Positions 33,611-45,700 of a stretch of 64,000 nt of DNA are shown in pieces. The stretch covers positions 20,995,561 through 21,059,560 of the forward strand of contig NC_088775.1 of assembly GCF_954871325.1 (NCBI RefSeq). Direction: 5' to 3'. The stretch comes from Gordionus sp. m RMFG-2023 (lineage: Eukaryota > Nematomorpha > Gordioida > Chordodea > Parachordodidae). The notes below the pieces were generated by a model. It ran no database searches. It was given only the letters and a program-made list of their open reading frames with translations, and had not been told where the DNA came from. Position 1 is the stretch's first letter. Each line of letters opens with the position of its first letter. Both the position numbers and the translations under genes were made by a program.

Positions 33611-35652
33611 ATATTTAAACGTCTTAAATATATTATATCATCATTTGGTCTGCAATACTATCAATAGATATACAAGTATAGGGACTGAAATAGACAAAAT
33701 TTTATTTTAAAATATCCTTTATAAAAAAGGTAAATACTTATTCAATTTTTTTTAAAAATATGCCAGTATATATTTTTTAGACCCGATCGCTTTAACTGTC
33801 ATTAGTAAATTTGTTACGAGTTAGGTATTTTGAACCCAGGTTCGGCGCAGAGCCATGCAAATTAAAAAAATTGATTATTAAGCAAATATGAATTTTTTTA
33901 AATATTATCCACTTAATTTTCTTTTTATTAAATGAAAAATATTTTACAATTTTATTTTTCAAATATTTATTTCATCAGATATAATTTATCAACAAATAGT
34001 CATCTTAAAAAATGTTTTGTCAACTTTATTTAGAATATAGGATATTTTGAATTTTCTTTATCACTCATTATTTTTCAAACATTAATCGTATCGTAGATGT
34101 AAAAATATCATATTTAAATTTATCAACAAATAGTTATGTATAATGCATGTTTCTATGAAAATAGTAAAACGTTATAAGCGGGAAAGTTTTTTTTGTTAGT
34201 TTAATAAAGGCACCATATTATTTTATAAGTGTTAAAATGATATAGGAGGATTGAATCCTCTAAAACTAGAGCTCTAAATGAGTACTATTCTAACAAACTT
34301 GGGTCGGTCGAACTTTGATTAAAAGTTTTAATTCAGGCCGGACTTGGACTTATTTAAAATTTAAACTATTTTGTTTTCCTAATGTTTTTAGCAATATTTT
34401 TCTCGAGAATAACAATCATTTTTTTATATAATTTTTCAGCTTTCCTTAAAATATCGATCTTTTAACAATTCAAAATCGTTCTTTAATTTTCCTCTTCAAA
34501 TCAAACTCGGTTCCTTGTAAAGAAAATTTGGATATTGGATAGGTTGGTAAGTTTTATCGAAAGGGATAAGCGGCTTAGTAAAAACATAAAATTATTTCAG
34601 TTATAAGATATGGAAACCAGGAATTCCAAACGATAAAATGGATGGGAACGTTAAATCTAAGTTTCATTGAGTTACAAAATTATCATACTTATGTATAAAA
34701 AAGTGGAAGAAATAATTAGGTAAAATTAAATAAGTTACTACAAATAGAGAATAGGAAAAAATTATCTATTAATTAATTTGTACACTATTGTAATCTATAT
34801 GATGGGTGCAGTAAAGGGTTTCTTAAACGATGGTTATAAAATTTTATCTACAATTCAGATAATTATTCAGATGGACATCTATATATAAAATTAAATGTTA
34901 TTTACACTTTTTTTAAATTTTAAATTTTTATAAAAAATTTTATTACTTACCGATCAAAATTTCTACCTGAAAGTCAATGATAAATTCTAAATTAGCCCCA
35001 ATTTTTTAAAATATCGGTAAGCTCCTTTTTGTGGCCTTCTATAGGCTTCAATAACGGTTTAAGAGATTATAATTTAGCTTTCATAATTTTTTTATTAGCA
35101 AATAAAATTACCATTTATCCCATTTTGTACAAATTGTTTGAATCTTTCTAAAACTATTTTAAATACTTTTAATTTAATGTTCCTCATAATCAAAATTCAA
35201 AACGATATCATGTAGCTAGCAAGTTTATAAGATCATCTATGACAAATTGGTATTAAATAAATGTATAAAGCTTTTGTGATATCTCATTTATATACTTTTT
35301 AAACGTCTTAAAAAAATATAAAAAAATAACAAATGTTCTATAACATCGAATGCGAAATGCAGCCTTGAAGTGAACGGCTAATTTTTATTAATACATAAAT
35401 ATTAGCTTTTAATTTTTGGCATAATTCATATTCGATTGATTACATATATCAGTAAGTTATTAACCCTATTTTTAATTGTATCAATAATCATAAAAATTAG
35501 TGAGCACTTAAGTATTAATTAAATGGAATATAATTCAAATATAAGCATGCACCATTGAATGTAAGCAATGATACCATATTGTATAAATTATAGATTTTTT
35601 TCTCCCCAAATCATGATCACCCTATAAAGGTTGCTATTTATGGCGCTGTTTG
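33611..35652. other. AT-rich region upstream of the BTBD17 gene
   Basis: No convincing gene. It contains the primer-binding-like site of the remnant to the left (about 33835-33855) and a dispersed repeat (33950-34015). A weak open frame of about 34 codons (about 34600-34690, +) has no recognisable content. Distant 5' exons or promoter elements of BTBD17 could lie here. Confidence 0.45.
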
Positions 35653-36056
35653 CAGAGATCGTAACCTTTGTGATTTTGAGTTCCGGCACTGATTTTTTTT
35701 AAACTTTTTGATAAAAATTAAACAATATTATCCATATAAAAATAAATGTTAAACTATTTTTTATAAATAAAATTTTATTTGAAGTTTTAAAATTCATATA
35801 AAATCGTTATGATAAATTTTTAAAAATTTTCAGAATTATATTTTGGACATGTTTTATTTTTGTAATGAAAATAGCATATTTCTTCTTTATAATAAAGTTT
35901 CAAATATTTGCGAGAATTTTTTAATATTTTGGACACAGTCTAAAGTATTTTCAAATATATTCTTAGCTAGCGAAGATAAAATTTAGGAACCCCAAAACGA
36001 TTTTTTTAGTTTTGGGTATTTTATATTTACCCGGTTCTTCAAGATTCCGATCTCTG
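35653..36056. mobile_element. Possible hAT MITE next to BTBD17
   Basis: The left end reads CAGAGATCGTAACCTT and the right end, on the other strand, CAGAGATCGGAATCTTG. Subterminal words GAGTTCCGG and GAAGAACCGGG are similar as well. The flanking octamers GCTGTTTG and GCTAAACG match only in part, so a target duplication is doubtful. It ends about 100 bases before the first BTBD17 exon. Confidence 0.5.
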
Positions 36057-36161
36057 GCTAAACGGAATGGTTTTAATTAATTAATTGGATTAAGAGTCCT
36101 GTATTATATATATTAAAAAAAATGTGTAGAATATTATATAATCTTTTAATGTATTAGAGAA

Positions 36162-37927
36162 ATGAATGAGATGATTGAAGAAACTATTGATACATTGGAG
36201 GAAAATTATACAGAAAAGGTTTAAAAATATATTAACAATATTCAAAGGCTTTATAAATTCTATGTTATAAGATAAACAACAATAAAGATGCAAGTTTCGC
36301 TTCATTATTCAATAACCCTGAACTCAGTGATTTAGTAATTTGCGTGAATTCTAAAAATACCTATCATTCACACCGTTTGGTTTTAGCATCTAGAAGTGAA
36401 GTGTTTAAAGCTATGCTCTCTGATAAATGGAATCAAAAAGATACAAAAAATTTCGAATTGGAAGAGACCGTGGAAGCTCAGGAGAATTTTCACGATTTTT
36501 TGTATTATATATATAGCGGTGTAGTGAATTTGCAATTGACAAATGTGGCAGGGTTATACACATTAGCTGATAAATATAATATTCAATGTCTAAGATCCTC
36601 AACTATGCAATATATGTCTGACCATATAGCCACAAACAGCAGAGCGAATCAAACTTTAAACTGGCTGCTCTGGGCTCAAGAATGCAGAAATGCCGAATTT
36701 GAAAAAAAATGTTATAATTTTATAATTAATAACTTTGGTGTCGTAGTTAACTCATGCCAATGGTTAGAAATTGATATCAATAATTTAATAAATATATTGA
36801 AATCGTCGGATTTAGTTGTACAGGAGGAAATTGAAGTATTTGAAGCTGTCGAAAAATGGTTGTTAAATAAAGAAAAAGAATGCTTAGGATTTTTATTAAA
36901 ATCCCTAATTCCATTTCTGAGGTTGACACAAATTTGGCCTATACAATTGAGCCATCTAGAACAACATTCAGAAATATTTCAAAGATATAAAAAACTAATG
37001 ATGCCAGAATTATTAGATGCTTATAGATACCAATCATTACCTCTAGAGAATAGATTATCTTTACTAACATTTCAATCATCTAGTATGATTATCACACTGA
37101 GTAATAATGTGAGCGAAACGGAATCGGATATATTGTCCACCGATGAAGTTGAAGCGAATGATTTTTTGGTCGGTAATTTAGCATTTAATGAGATGAAATA
37201 CAAAATGAGAACTTATATTAATAAAAATTTTTGTTTTTCGTTGGAGTTAAAACAAGAAGGTGATCATTATGGCCCACTTACATTTGCTACTTCCAAAAGT
37301 TCCTCTTTTTTGGATCAAGCTTTATGGCATTGGAATCTAAAATTATATTACAATCCTAATAACACTAACAACAATAAATTAAAAATATCGGTATCGGATG
37401 TGTATAACAAACAAGGTATTCTTTCAAAATAACATCGCATTTTTTAAGGCCTTTTTAATTTAAGCTTAAGGCATATTATATAACAAAAACAAGATAACTA
37501 ACTCTCTGTTCTTTTAATTTTTATATTCGTGATTTATTCTTTTTTTTATAAGAAATAATTTTGCAGGCAGGGTAAAATATGAATTTATTAATTAGGGAAG
37601 TGTTTTGGTGATAATTTTATTTGAATTCTTAAAGGATATTTGTGGAATTCGTCGATAAATTCAACTGTTTGCAATTCAAGTTCTTCGTATGGATCTCTCA
37701 ATACAACATCTCCTAATCTTCAAAATTCCAAGCGCAATGTGCAAATAGCATTTTTAATTGGTCACAAAAAGCGCGATGGCTTTTATTACAAGCAATATAA
37801 ATACATGCACGATTTTACGGAGTGTGAAAGTTTTGAACTATTAGATTTCTACAAAGATTGGAATCTTTCTTCCTGCAATCAAAGGATAAAATTAGTTATA
37901 GTCGTGAAACCAACCACAGAAATATGA
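36162..37927 (+). CDS. BTB/POZ-BACK protein, BTBD17-like (three exons)
   Basis: Exons are 36162-36218, 36272-37415 and 37635-37927, joined by a 53-nt phase-0 intron and a 219-nt phase-1 intron, both GT-AG. Together they encode 497 residues; human BTBD17 is of similar size. Residues about 38-140 form a BTB domain (SDLVICV, YHSHRLVLASRSEVF), about 150-260 a BACK domain (LLWAQECRNAEFEKKC), and about 330-490 the C-terminal region of BTBD17, with FLIGHKKRDGF and IKLVIVVKP. BTB-BACK proteins bind partners such as Cul3, but this role is unproven for BTBD17. Vertebrate members have a signal peptide; the 19-residue first exon here does not. An AG at 36156-36157 leaves room for another upstream exon, and an in-frame stop lies at 36147. 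The reading looks intact. Confidence 0.88.
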
Positions 37928-37968
37928 TACAAATTCTAATTGAATTTTATATTAAAAAATACTGCAAT

Positions 37969-37974
37969 AATAAA
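37969..37974 (+). promoter_or_regulatory. Polyadenylation signal AATAAA
   Basis: A canonical AATAAA 42 bases after the BTBD17 stop codon, on the same strand, and the best candidate for its 3' end signal. AATAAA is frequent by chance in this AT-rich DNA. Confidence 0.5.
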
Positions 37975-38549
37975 TGGAATGATAAATTTATTAATGCATT
38001 ATGAATATAATAATTTATTTTTTAGATAAAATTTAATTTGGAATCGATAAAAATATTTATTTATAGTCACATTTGATTATTGACTGTTGCGATTTAGTAT
38101 AATATAGTTTATTATTAAAAAATAAAATAAATACATTCATTTCACAATTTTACCTGAATTTGAATTCAAAAAAAAAGTTTAAAAAAGTATAATAACCCGT
38201 ATATTTAATAATATACAATTCAATTTAAAAATTTACGAATGTTCAAAAGATTAAATAAAAATTTCTAAAAGTTACAATTTTTAAGTATAAATCTGTTACT
38301 ATAATAAAACTTTCACCGGTTTTACTATACATCAATTACTTTAAAAAATATTTGATCAAAGATACATATAGATATACTAAATCAAAATAATTCGTGAATT
38401 GTTTGTTAAAAAAAAGGAAGAGTGAGAAAAATATAAATAAAATTGAGCTTTTTATATTTTGACTTTTTAAATTTTCATAATACAAATTTTTCAATGTCGA
38501 AACATTATAAATTTTAATAAACAATAGTGCTCCTAATATGTTCAGCAAT
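37975..38549. other. AT-rich spacer
   Basis: No gene seen between BTBD17 and the possible exon on the - strand. Confidence 0.5.
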
Positions 38550-38796
38550 TTACACAAAATAATTAAGATACCTTGTTAACAAAAATAAAGCTACTAGTTT
38601 AAAAAAGGAGCTGGAAAACAAGATAGAAAATGATCCGGAGCAGAACTTTTCGTTGAAATCCAGCTTAGGCAAAGGACAAGTCTGAGTGTATGTGATTGGA
38701 TTCTTTTCGTTGATTTTATTTGAACTAAATGTTTTGGCATAACTATAATCTTTGCATAAGGAAAATTCCTTTTTTTTCTCGTTCGATGTATTGAAA
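38550..38796 (-). CDS. Possible terminal exon of a secreted or membrane-anchored protein
   Basis: After an acceptor (TTTTATAG) the - strand stays open for 82 codons up to a TAA. It starts FNTSNEKKKEFSLCKDY, has four Cys (SLCKDY, QTCPLPK, EKFCSG region) and ends in a hydrophobic tail (LFSSSFFKLVALFLL) close to the stop. Such a tail could be a membrane segment or a GPI-attachment signal. A frame this long is unlikely by chance here, and third positions are richer in G/C than the surroundings. The exon would be joined in phase 2. Upstream exons were not found; a hAT starts 170 bases away. A 40-codon frame on the + strand (to about 38685) is the alternative. Confidence 0.4.
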
Positions 38797-38962
38797 CTAT
38801 AAAAATATTTAAATATAATATATATGATATTTAAATTTAATATAGATTTGTAGATCCATTTCTGCCAAATAATTTTTGTTTTTAAAACGTAATTTCGATA
38901 CCGTTAAAATGTATAAAATTATCTAAAATATAAAGTAATTTGTTAGATTTTATGCGTTTAAC

Positions 38963-40167
38963 TAGGTCTAAAACGATTATTTTTTATTCGAAATTCGATT
39001 CGATTCGTATTTAACGAATACGAATAGCACAAATATCAAAATTTTGAATCGAATATAAATAATGAGGAAAAATATTTGTCAAATAGTAAACTTTTTATTA
39101 TTCGATTCGAATTATTTGTATTATTCATTTGAAATTATTTGAATTATTCGATTATTTATTTATAAATATCCGAAATATTTCGTAAATATTTTATTTTTTC
39201 GTTAAATGTAAGTAGAAGTAATTAAATTTTCCTAGTGGATATCATTTCGTTTTACTTTATTTTATTTCCTATATATTCATAAATCAAATCATAAGTTATA
39301 TTTTCTGATAAGAAGTTTAATGGAAAAAGTAAAATAATAAATATAATTATTTTATTTTGATGTTTAGATTTAAAAATTCCAGATAAATAAAGAAATCCCA
39401 ATAATGCCTTGAATTCTGTTACATCAACTCATATTCTCAGTATAGTTTTTACTTATAATTTTGATTTTTCATTGGTATGATAAATAATCTCTTCAATCAT
39501 TTTTGGTGTTATGAACAAGTCATAACATTTTTCTGGAGTGTCTGCTTCTTTCCAATATTCTTTATTCCTGACAGATGAATAACTAAATTAAATTGCATGG
39601 GGATCGTTTTCCCATGTTGTCGAAAATGGTAACTGATATATTGTTCATTCAGGGATCTTCGGCATCATGTGAGCAGTTATTCTCAATAGGGAAAAATATG
39701 ATAATGAAGAAATTAATGTCTTCGAAGAAAGAAACCATTAGAAAAACTTTATGCTAGAACTGGTTATTGTCAAAGATCTAGCATAATTATATTTTTATGT
39801 TTATAAAATGAGATTTTTATATTTTTAGAAAATTTTAATATTACATTGAAGAAATAATTTAGATATTTTTATAAGCAATTCTTATTCTAAAATTGGATGT
39901 TTTTGGCCAATTTGCTTGGATAACGTTATATGAAATTATTGGGTTTTATTTCGTTTATTTTCTATAAATTTTGATATGCTAATGACAATTAGTTTAGAGA
40001 ATCCTTAAAAGCATCATTTTAAAACATCCACATCTGTTTATAATTTTTTTTGCTAAAAATTTACTTTTTATAATCTTTAGAAAAAATTTTGAATCGAGTC
40101 AAATAATGATTTTATTATTTATATGAATATGAATAATAAATTATTCGATTCGTTTTTTGTAGGCCTA
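38963..40167 (+). mobile_element. hAT transposon, shortened
   Basis: The ends are TAGGTCTAAAACGA and TTTTTTGTAGGCCTA, with a perfect 8-bp target duplication CGTTTAAC (38955-38962 and 40168-40175). Subterminal repeats of ATTCGATTCG flank both ends. Only the C-terminal end of a transposase remains. Confidence 0.88.
39640..39775 (+). pseudogene. hAT transposase C-terminal fragment
   Basis: The + strand reads GSSASCEQLFSIGKNMIMKK and continues KLMSSKKETIRKTL, the hAT dimerisation core. A stop and loss of upstream sequence make it inactive. Confidence 0.75.
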
Positions 40168-40177
40168 CGTTTAACAG

Positions 40178-40226
40178 TTGAAAATGAACTCCCAGATGAA
40201 GATAGGCGTATAATAAATAATATTAG
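40178..40226 (+). CDS. Possible short internal exon
   Basis: After TTTAACAG the 49 bases read ENELPDEDRRIINNI and end ATTAG before GTTTATT, in phase 1 to 2. The acceptor AG lies just after the right target copy of the hAT, so that hAT would have inserted next to, or inside, this exon. No partner exons are certain; a frame at 40850-40945 (+, IEEVESFKVQRLKDLQMLL) might belong with it. Unknown protein. Confidence 0.25.
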
Positions 40227-40614
40227 GTTTATTATGTCAATAATTTTAATAGGTCTATAGATTAGCATTATCAAATCCATTTTTTTAGATTAATAATGTA
40301 ATTTTGTAAACATATTGGTTTTGATAAATTAGACTAGAGTATAACGTGTTAATTCTTTTACGCGATTATGTATAAATAAAATAGTAGAATGAAATTATCG
40401 TCCTTTTGTAAAATAAGACTTGAAATAGTTGTTAGAATTAGAATTGATTTAAATGTTATATCTTATAATTTGTTTTATTGTATTTTTTTCCCATTATTAT
40501 TAACAACGTTTATTAAAAACGAATTTAGAACAAAGATGATTATAAAAAATATTTCAAAAATAAATACAGTGCATAAAAACCATAAAATTAGACCATAAAA
40601 AAGTGAGATTATTT

Positions 40615-40736
40615 TTATTGCATATATATAGAACCATGAATATCATTGCAATTGCTTTGATGAATGGCCATCGCAATGGCCTGCTTTCGATAGAAGGCTT
40701 CATTACGATCGTTATCTATTTCGCTTAACTTTCTAC
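40615..40736 (-). CDS. Possible terminal exon, unknown protein
   Basis: After CATTGTTAG the - strand reads RKLSEIDNDRNEAFYRKQAI and then AMAIHQSNCNDIHG up to a TAA (40 codons). The sequence looks protein-like and locally less AT-rich. A + strand frame of 39 codons over the same bases is also open, so direction is uncertain. No upstream exon found. Confidence 0.35.
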
Positions 40737-41006
40737 CTAACAATGTGATTAATTTTAGGAATTATTCACCCGCAATTTATTTATTATTAAATGTGAAATC
40801 CTAAGCAGATGTCCAAGGAAAGTTATTTTTTAATATAAAAATATCCTTTGATAAGAGAATATTCATTGTTATTGAAGAAGTTGAAAGTTTCAAAGTCCAA
40901 AGATTAAAGGATTTGCAAATGCTTTTGTTCAAAATTTAAAACTAAATCAGTTTTGGCATGATTTTAAATAATTAAAGTGGTTTGCATGAGTACGCTATTT
41001 GTTTAT

Positions 41007-41040
41007 CAGGGTTGTGCATTTGACCGGTCAAATAGGATTC
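41007..41040 (+). repeat. Terminal fragment of the 1186-3750 hAT family
   Basis: CAGGGTTGTGCATTTGACCG followed by GTCAAATAGG matches the right end of the element at 1186-3750 read on the other strand. No second end was found nearby, so it is a remnant. Confidence 0.75.
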
Positions 41041-41473
41041 ATGAATATATCACTTCCAAAATTCGCTGCAAAATAAATTTGTGGCAATCAACATTCGTAA
41101 AAAAAAGTAATATCATAAAAAATAATGGAATAATTTAGTTATAAATATCCTTAAACAAAATTTAAAATGTTTTTCCAACCTGGTAAAAACATTAAATTTC
41201 ATTACCTGAAAAATATATAATGACATCAAGATGAATCTAAAAGCATTAAAATTAATTTGAGAAACAAAACAATTTAATAAAAAGGAAACAGATGTTTATT
41301 ATGTAAGCCATAAATTGTTTTCAAATTTATTTATATTTGATTTTTTTTTAAATTATTTAAAAATGCTAGATTTACTGATATTTATAATCATATACTCTAA
41401 ATTTTTAAATAAATATTCAACTATGCAGAGTACCACTCTAAATTTCCTATTTAAAACATTTTTGATTAAATTT
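41041..41473. other. AT-rich spacer
   Basis: No gene seen between the hAT fragment and the rearranged gypsy element. Part of it may be the interior of that hAT. Confidence 0.45.
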
Positions 41474-43050
41474 TGTATATAGATATAGATAATAAAATTA
41501 GATTTTAAAATCAAAGAAGATATCTCCCGTTGCCTTCCATTAAATTAAAATGGTGGCAGCGTCGTTCCAAAGAGCCAGATATATGATTATTTTTTTAACA
41601 CCGTCCAACTATCAGATTTATAAAAAATATACCATACATACATCAAACAATTACGTTCACGTTGCTTATTATGACGATATTGAAGGTGGCAAGAAGTTTA
41701 AGACTCAATAAACGGTCAACAAGCTGAAGATGATGAAGGAAACAAATTTATTATAAATGCTAAAAGATATGAAAAATTTTAATCATTATAGAACAATTAT
41801 TGTAAATTATATAAATTAAATAAAGGTAACAATAAAATATTTTATAAATTTATCATGAAAAAATCGTTATCAAATGTAAAGAGTAATGTAGAATATCCTA
41901 CATTCAACAACAATATAGATACATACATTAAAAAGTTTGAAAATTTATTAAAGGACACGCAGGTTCCCGAGGCAGAAAAGGCTAATGCGTTCATTCAAAG
42001 ATTACCAGAAGAAGACTATTTGGACCTGGAATCCATTTGCGTTCCAGAAAACTTTACTGGAAAAATACATGCTAATACATCCCGATAAATCAATAGACAC
42101 GTACAAAACGGAATTTAACCCAGCCGTTCAAAATAAAGGGGAAACATTCGGTAAATGGGTATGTAGATATGTAAGTTGAATAATAAATGCAATTTTAAGG
42201 ATCATGAGAGAATAATTGAGAAGATAAAAATATCGTCAAGTAATAAAAAAATTCGGGAGCAGATATCGAAATTAGAAAATATAACTATTACAGTCATATT
42301 AAGAATTGGGAGAGAGATAAATGATGGGGATGATTATGAAAATATAAATATTAAAATGGATAATATAAAAATAGAAGGCGAAGCAGCATCAACTTCGACG
42401 ATAAAATTAGTACAAGAAGAAAAAGATGAAAAGAGAGAATCAAATAAACAAATAATAAAATACAATTCAAACATACCAACGAATAGGAGTTATGGACAAT
42501 CCTGGACACCTAGATACAACAATCGTCAACAATGGCAAAATAATTACATTTACAGATATCAAGGTAATTACTATCCAAGACATCAGAATAATTATGAACC
42601 AAGGTATCATTGTCAAGATAATTTTAATAATAGATTTTATAACGACAGAGGATATTACACACCAAGATAGTATAATAGATTTTCGAGATTTAAAAATAAT
42701 TATAATAATAATTACAATTTTAATAAATATTATGATGAGCTCAGGTTTAGACCTAAATACAATGAATATCAACATTTCATCAGAATTTCGATCAATCACG
42801 TAACAATCGATAACAAAACTATGAGAACGATGAACAAAGATACAAGAATAAAGTTAATACAGTGAACATAGAAGAAATAAACAAGGAAAATAACGTAAAA
42901 TCAGAAAACAAAGAAGTTGAGAAAATAAAAAACAAGGAATACAATCTATTCAGCTTGGATATCAACAATTTAAATGATAATAATAACAAAGAAAATGATG
43001 CGTATAAAGTCACGTTATATTTAAATGACATACCAACTGTGATGCAAATA
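41474..43050 (+). repeat. Left arm of the gypsy palindrome
   Basis: It matches the reverse complement of 45662-47265. It includes about 75 bases that look like the 3' part of an LTR (ending ATTAAATTAAAA) and the gag region. Confidence 0.85.
41855..42670 (+). pseudogene. gag region of the palindromic gypsy element (fossil)
   Basis: Capsid-like start (YIKKFENLLKDTQ, QRLPEEDY) and an Arg/Asn/Tyr/Gln-rich tail, as in the copy at 5654-6443. No CCHC knuckle. Broken. The inverted copy of the same region lies at 46012-46870 on the - strand. Confidence 0.75.
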
Positions 43051-45700
43051 GATACAGGATCGCGATTTACAATATTACCGATAAATATTGCAAGAAAGAT
43101 TGGGATAAAGATCTTAAATAAATCAGATACTAAATTAACTGGATATGACGGAAGAACAATAAAAGTGATGGGCAATGCCAATGTAAAAGCCAAATACGAT
43201 GATAAAACCAAAATTTTGAATGCATATGTAGTACAGAGTGACAAGATTGCACTCTTGGGAAGGACGTGTAATCAATTTGTGAATTTAGTAGAAGAAGATA
43301 ACAACAAAGACATTCAAAAACTGATAGACGAATGTAAATCAAAAATAAATATGAAACCAATAAATCACAGCTACGTCAAACTACATTTGAAACAAAATGC
43401 AATACCAAAATTTATAGCACCAAGACGTGGTACAAACGTTATGATTTATTTACAAAAATGGATCGACGATAAAATAATAGAACCGGTGGATGTTGTGCGA
43501 TGGGCAACTCCACTCACACCAGTTTTCAAAAAAGATGGTTCGCTAAGACTCTGTGCAGATTTCAAAAATACGATAAATCCAGCATTGGAAGATTTTAAAT
43601 ATCCTATACCACGTATCAACGACTTGATTGCAAAATTATCTAAAGGGAAGAAGTTTTCAAAAATAGACTTCAAGCAAGTGTTCCTTCAGATCCCTATACA
43701 CAAAACATCGCGTGATTTACTTACAATATCGACACACAAAGGATATTACAGATTTAAAAGACTACCGTTCGGATTAAAAACTTCATCGGCAATTTTTCAA
43801 CAATCAATGGACAAAATATTTGGTGATATGAAAAATGTTATTTTCTACATTGATGATTTATTAATCACGGGTGATAACGATCAAGATCATTTAAATAATA
43901 TGAAAAAAGTTTTTGACCGAATTTCCAAATATGGGCTAATACCAAATTTCGACAAAAGTATATTTTTCAAAAAGAAATACGTTTTTTAGGACATGAGCAA
44001 ACGGAGACAAAATCAAAGCAATTACAAACATGCCTAAACCAACAAACAAAGAGGAATTAGCAACATTTCTGGGCATGGCAAGTTATTACCGAAAATTTTT
44101 ACATGACTTCGCAGACATAGCAGATTCCTTGTACAAAATAGTCAACAAAGATAAATGGATATGGGAAGAAACACATCAAAAGAGTTTCGATGATATAAAA
44201 GAATTAATAAGTTCTCCGCCAACATTAAATTTCTATAATTTAGAATTACCAATAGGCATAGCAACAGACGCTTCAAAAAAAGGCTTAGGAGCCGTGTTAT
44301 TTCATATAGAGAAAGATGGTAAAGAAAAACCAGTAGCTTTCTCGTCACGAACTCTATTAAAAGCGGAAATAAATTATACGAACATCGAAAGAGAAGCATT
44401 AGCAATAATATATGCAATAAAAAAAATTCAGGAATACTTAATAGGCACCAACTTTAAAATCTACACCAATCACAAACCACTCATATACATATTTACTAAA
44501 GGATTAAAAGATAACAACACGATATCAATGAGACTTCAAAAATGGAACTTAGCAATGGGAGCTCATGATTTTACAATAATTCACAGACCGGGGAAATACA
44601 ATATAGTACCAGATTGCTTATCTAGATTACCACAAATTAACTCCAAAGACATTGTACAAAATATAGAAAATGAGGATGTAAATAATGATTTATGGGATAT
44701 ACCAATAAACTTCAAAAGAATATCGAAAGAAACAAATAATGGTAAGGAATTAATGGAAATAATAAATACCATCAGGAATGGAGAATACATAAAGAATAAA
44801 ACATATAAAAATATGGAAGTAGAAATAAGTTTGATAAAAGATTGTCTTTTTAAAGATAACCGAATCATCATACCTCACAAAATGAGAAAAGTGATATTAG
44901 AGGAACTTCATAAAGGACATTTAGGAGCTGGCAAAACTAAATTGTTAGCAAGAGATTATGTATGGTGGCCTGGAATAAATACCGAAATTGATCAAGAAAT
45001 AAAAAATTGTGAAACATGCAACAAATGAGCAGATAATCCACACAACATACAAAATCCATGGCAAACAGCTACGAAAAATTTCGAAAGAATACACATAGAT
45101 ATAGCTCAATTTGAAGACAATAATTACATGATAATCGTCGATGCTTACAGCAAATTTCCCATAATTAAAAGAATGAAAAATATAACAACAGAATTGACAG
45201 TAATAGAATTAATGAAAATAATTAGCTTATTTGGAATACCACACATAATCGTAACCGATAATGGAACGAACTTCACAAGCTATTTGTTTAAAAAATTCTG
45301 TGAAGATCATGGTATCAAACACATACTTACAGCTCCACATCATCAACAGTCAAATGGACAATGTGAAAGAATGATAAGATCAATGAAAATGAACATGATA
45401 AGGAACATGAAAACCAACAAAAAAATAGATTTAGACATAGCTTTGGAAAAATTTTTGTTTAATTATAGAAACACACCTAACGCTACAACCAATATAACTC
45501 CGAACAAATTAATGTTTTCAAGAGATATTAGAACAAAATGGGACTTAGTTAAACCAAACATAGACATAAACAACGAAATTAATCGCAAAATATCATCAAA
45601 TAGAACTATAGAAAAAGGAGATAAAATTTGGTACAAAACGTTTAAGAAAAACATTTGGGACATTTGCATCACAGTTGGTATGTCATTTAAATATAACGTG
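42862..45700 (+). pseudogene. pol region of the palindromic gypsy element (fossil)
   Basis: In order: aspartic protease (IDTGSRFTI, about 43050), reverse transcriptase (RLPFGLKTSS and YIDD, about 43370-43990), RNase H (TDASKKGLGA, about 44030-44600), integrase zinc-binding region (HKGHLGAGKT...WWPG, about 44900-45030) and integrase core (DNGTNF, HHQQSNGQCE, about 45060-45660). It stops where the inverted arm begins, so the C-terminal part of integrase is missing. Interrupted in several places. Confidence 0.85.

Noticed and set aside
33950-34015. LTR of the second gag-protease remnant
   Set aside because: The matching sequence at 26430-26500 is in inverse, not direct, orientation, so the pair cannot be LTRs.
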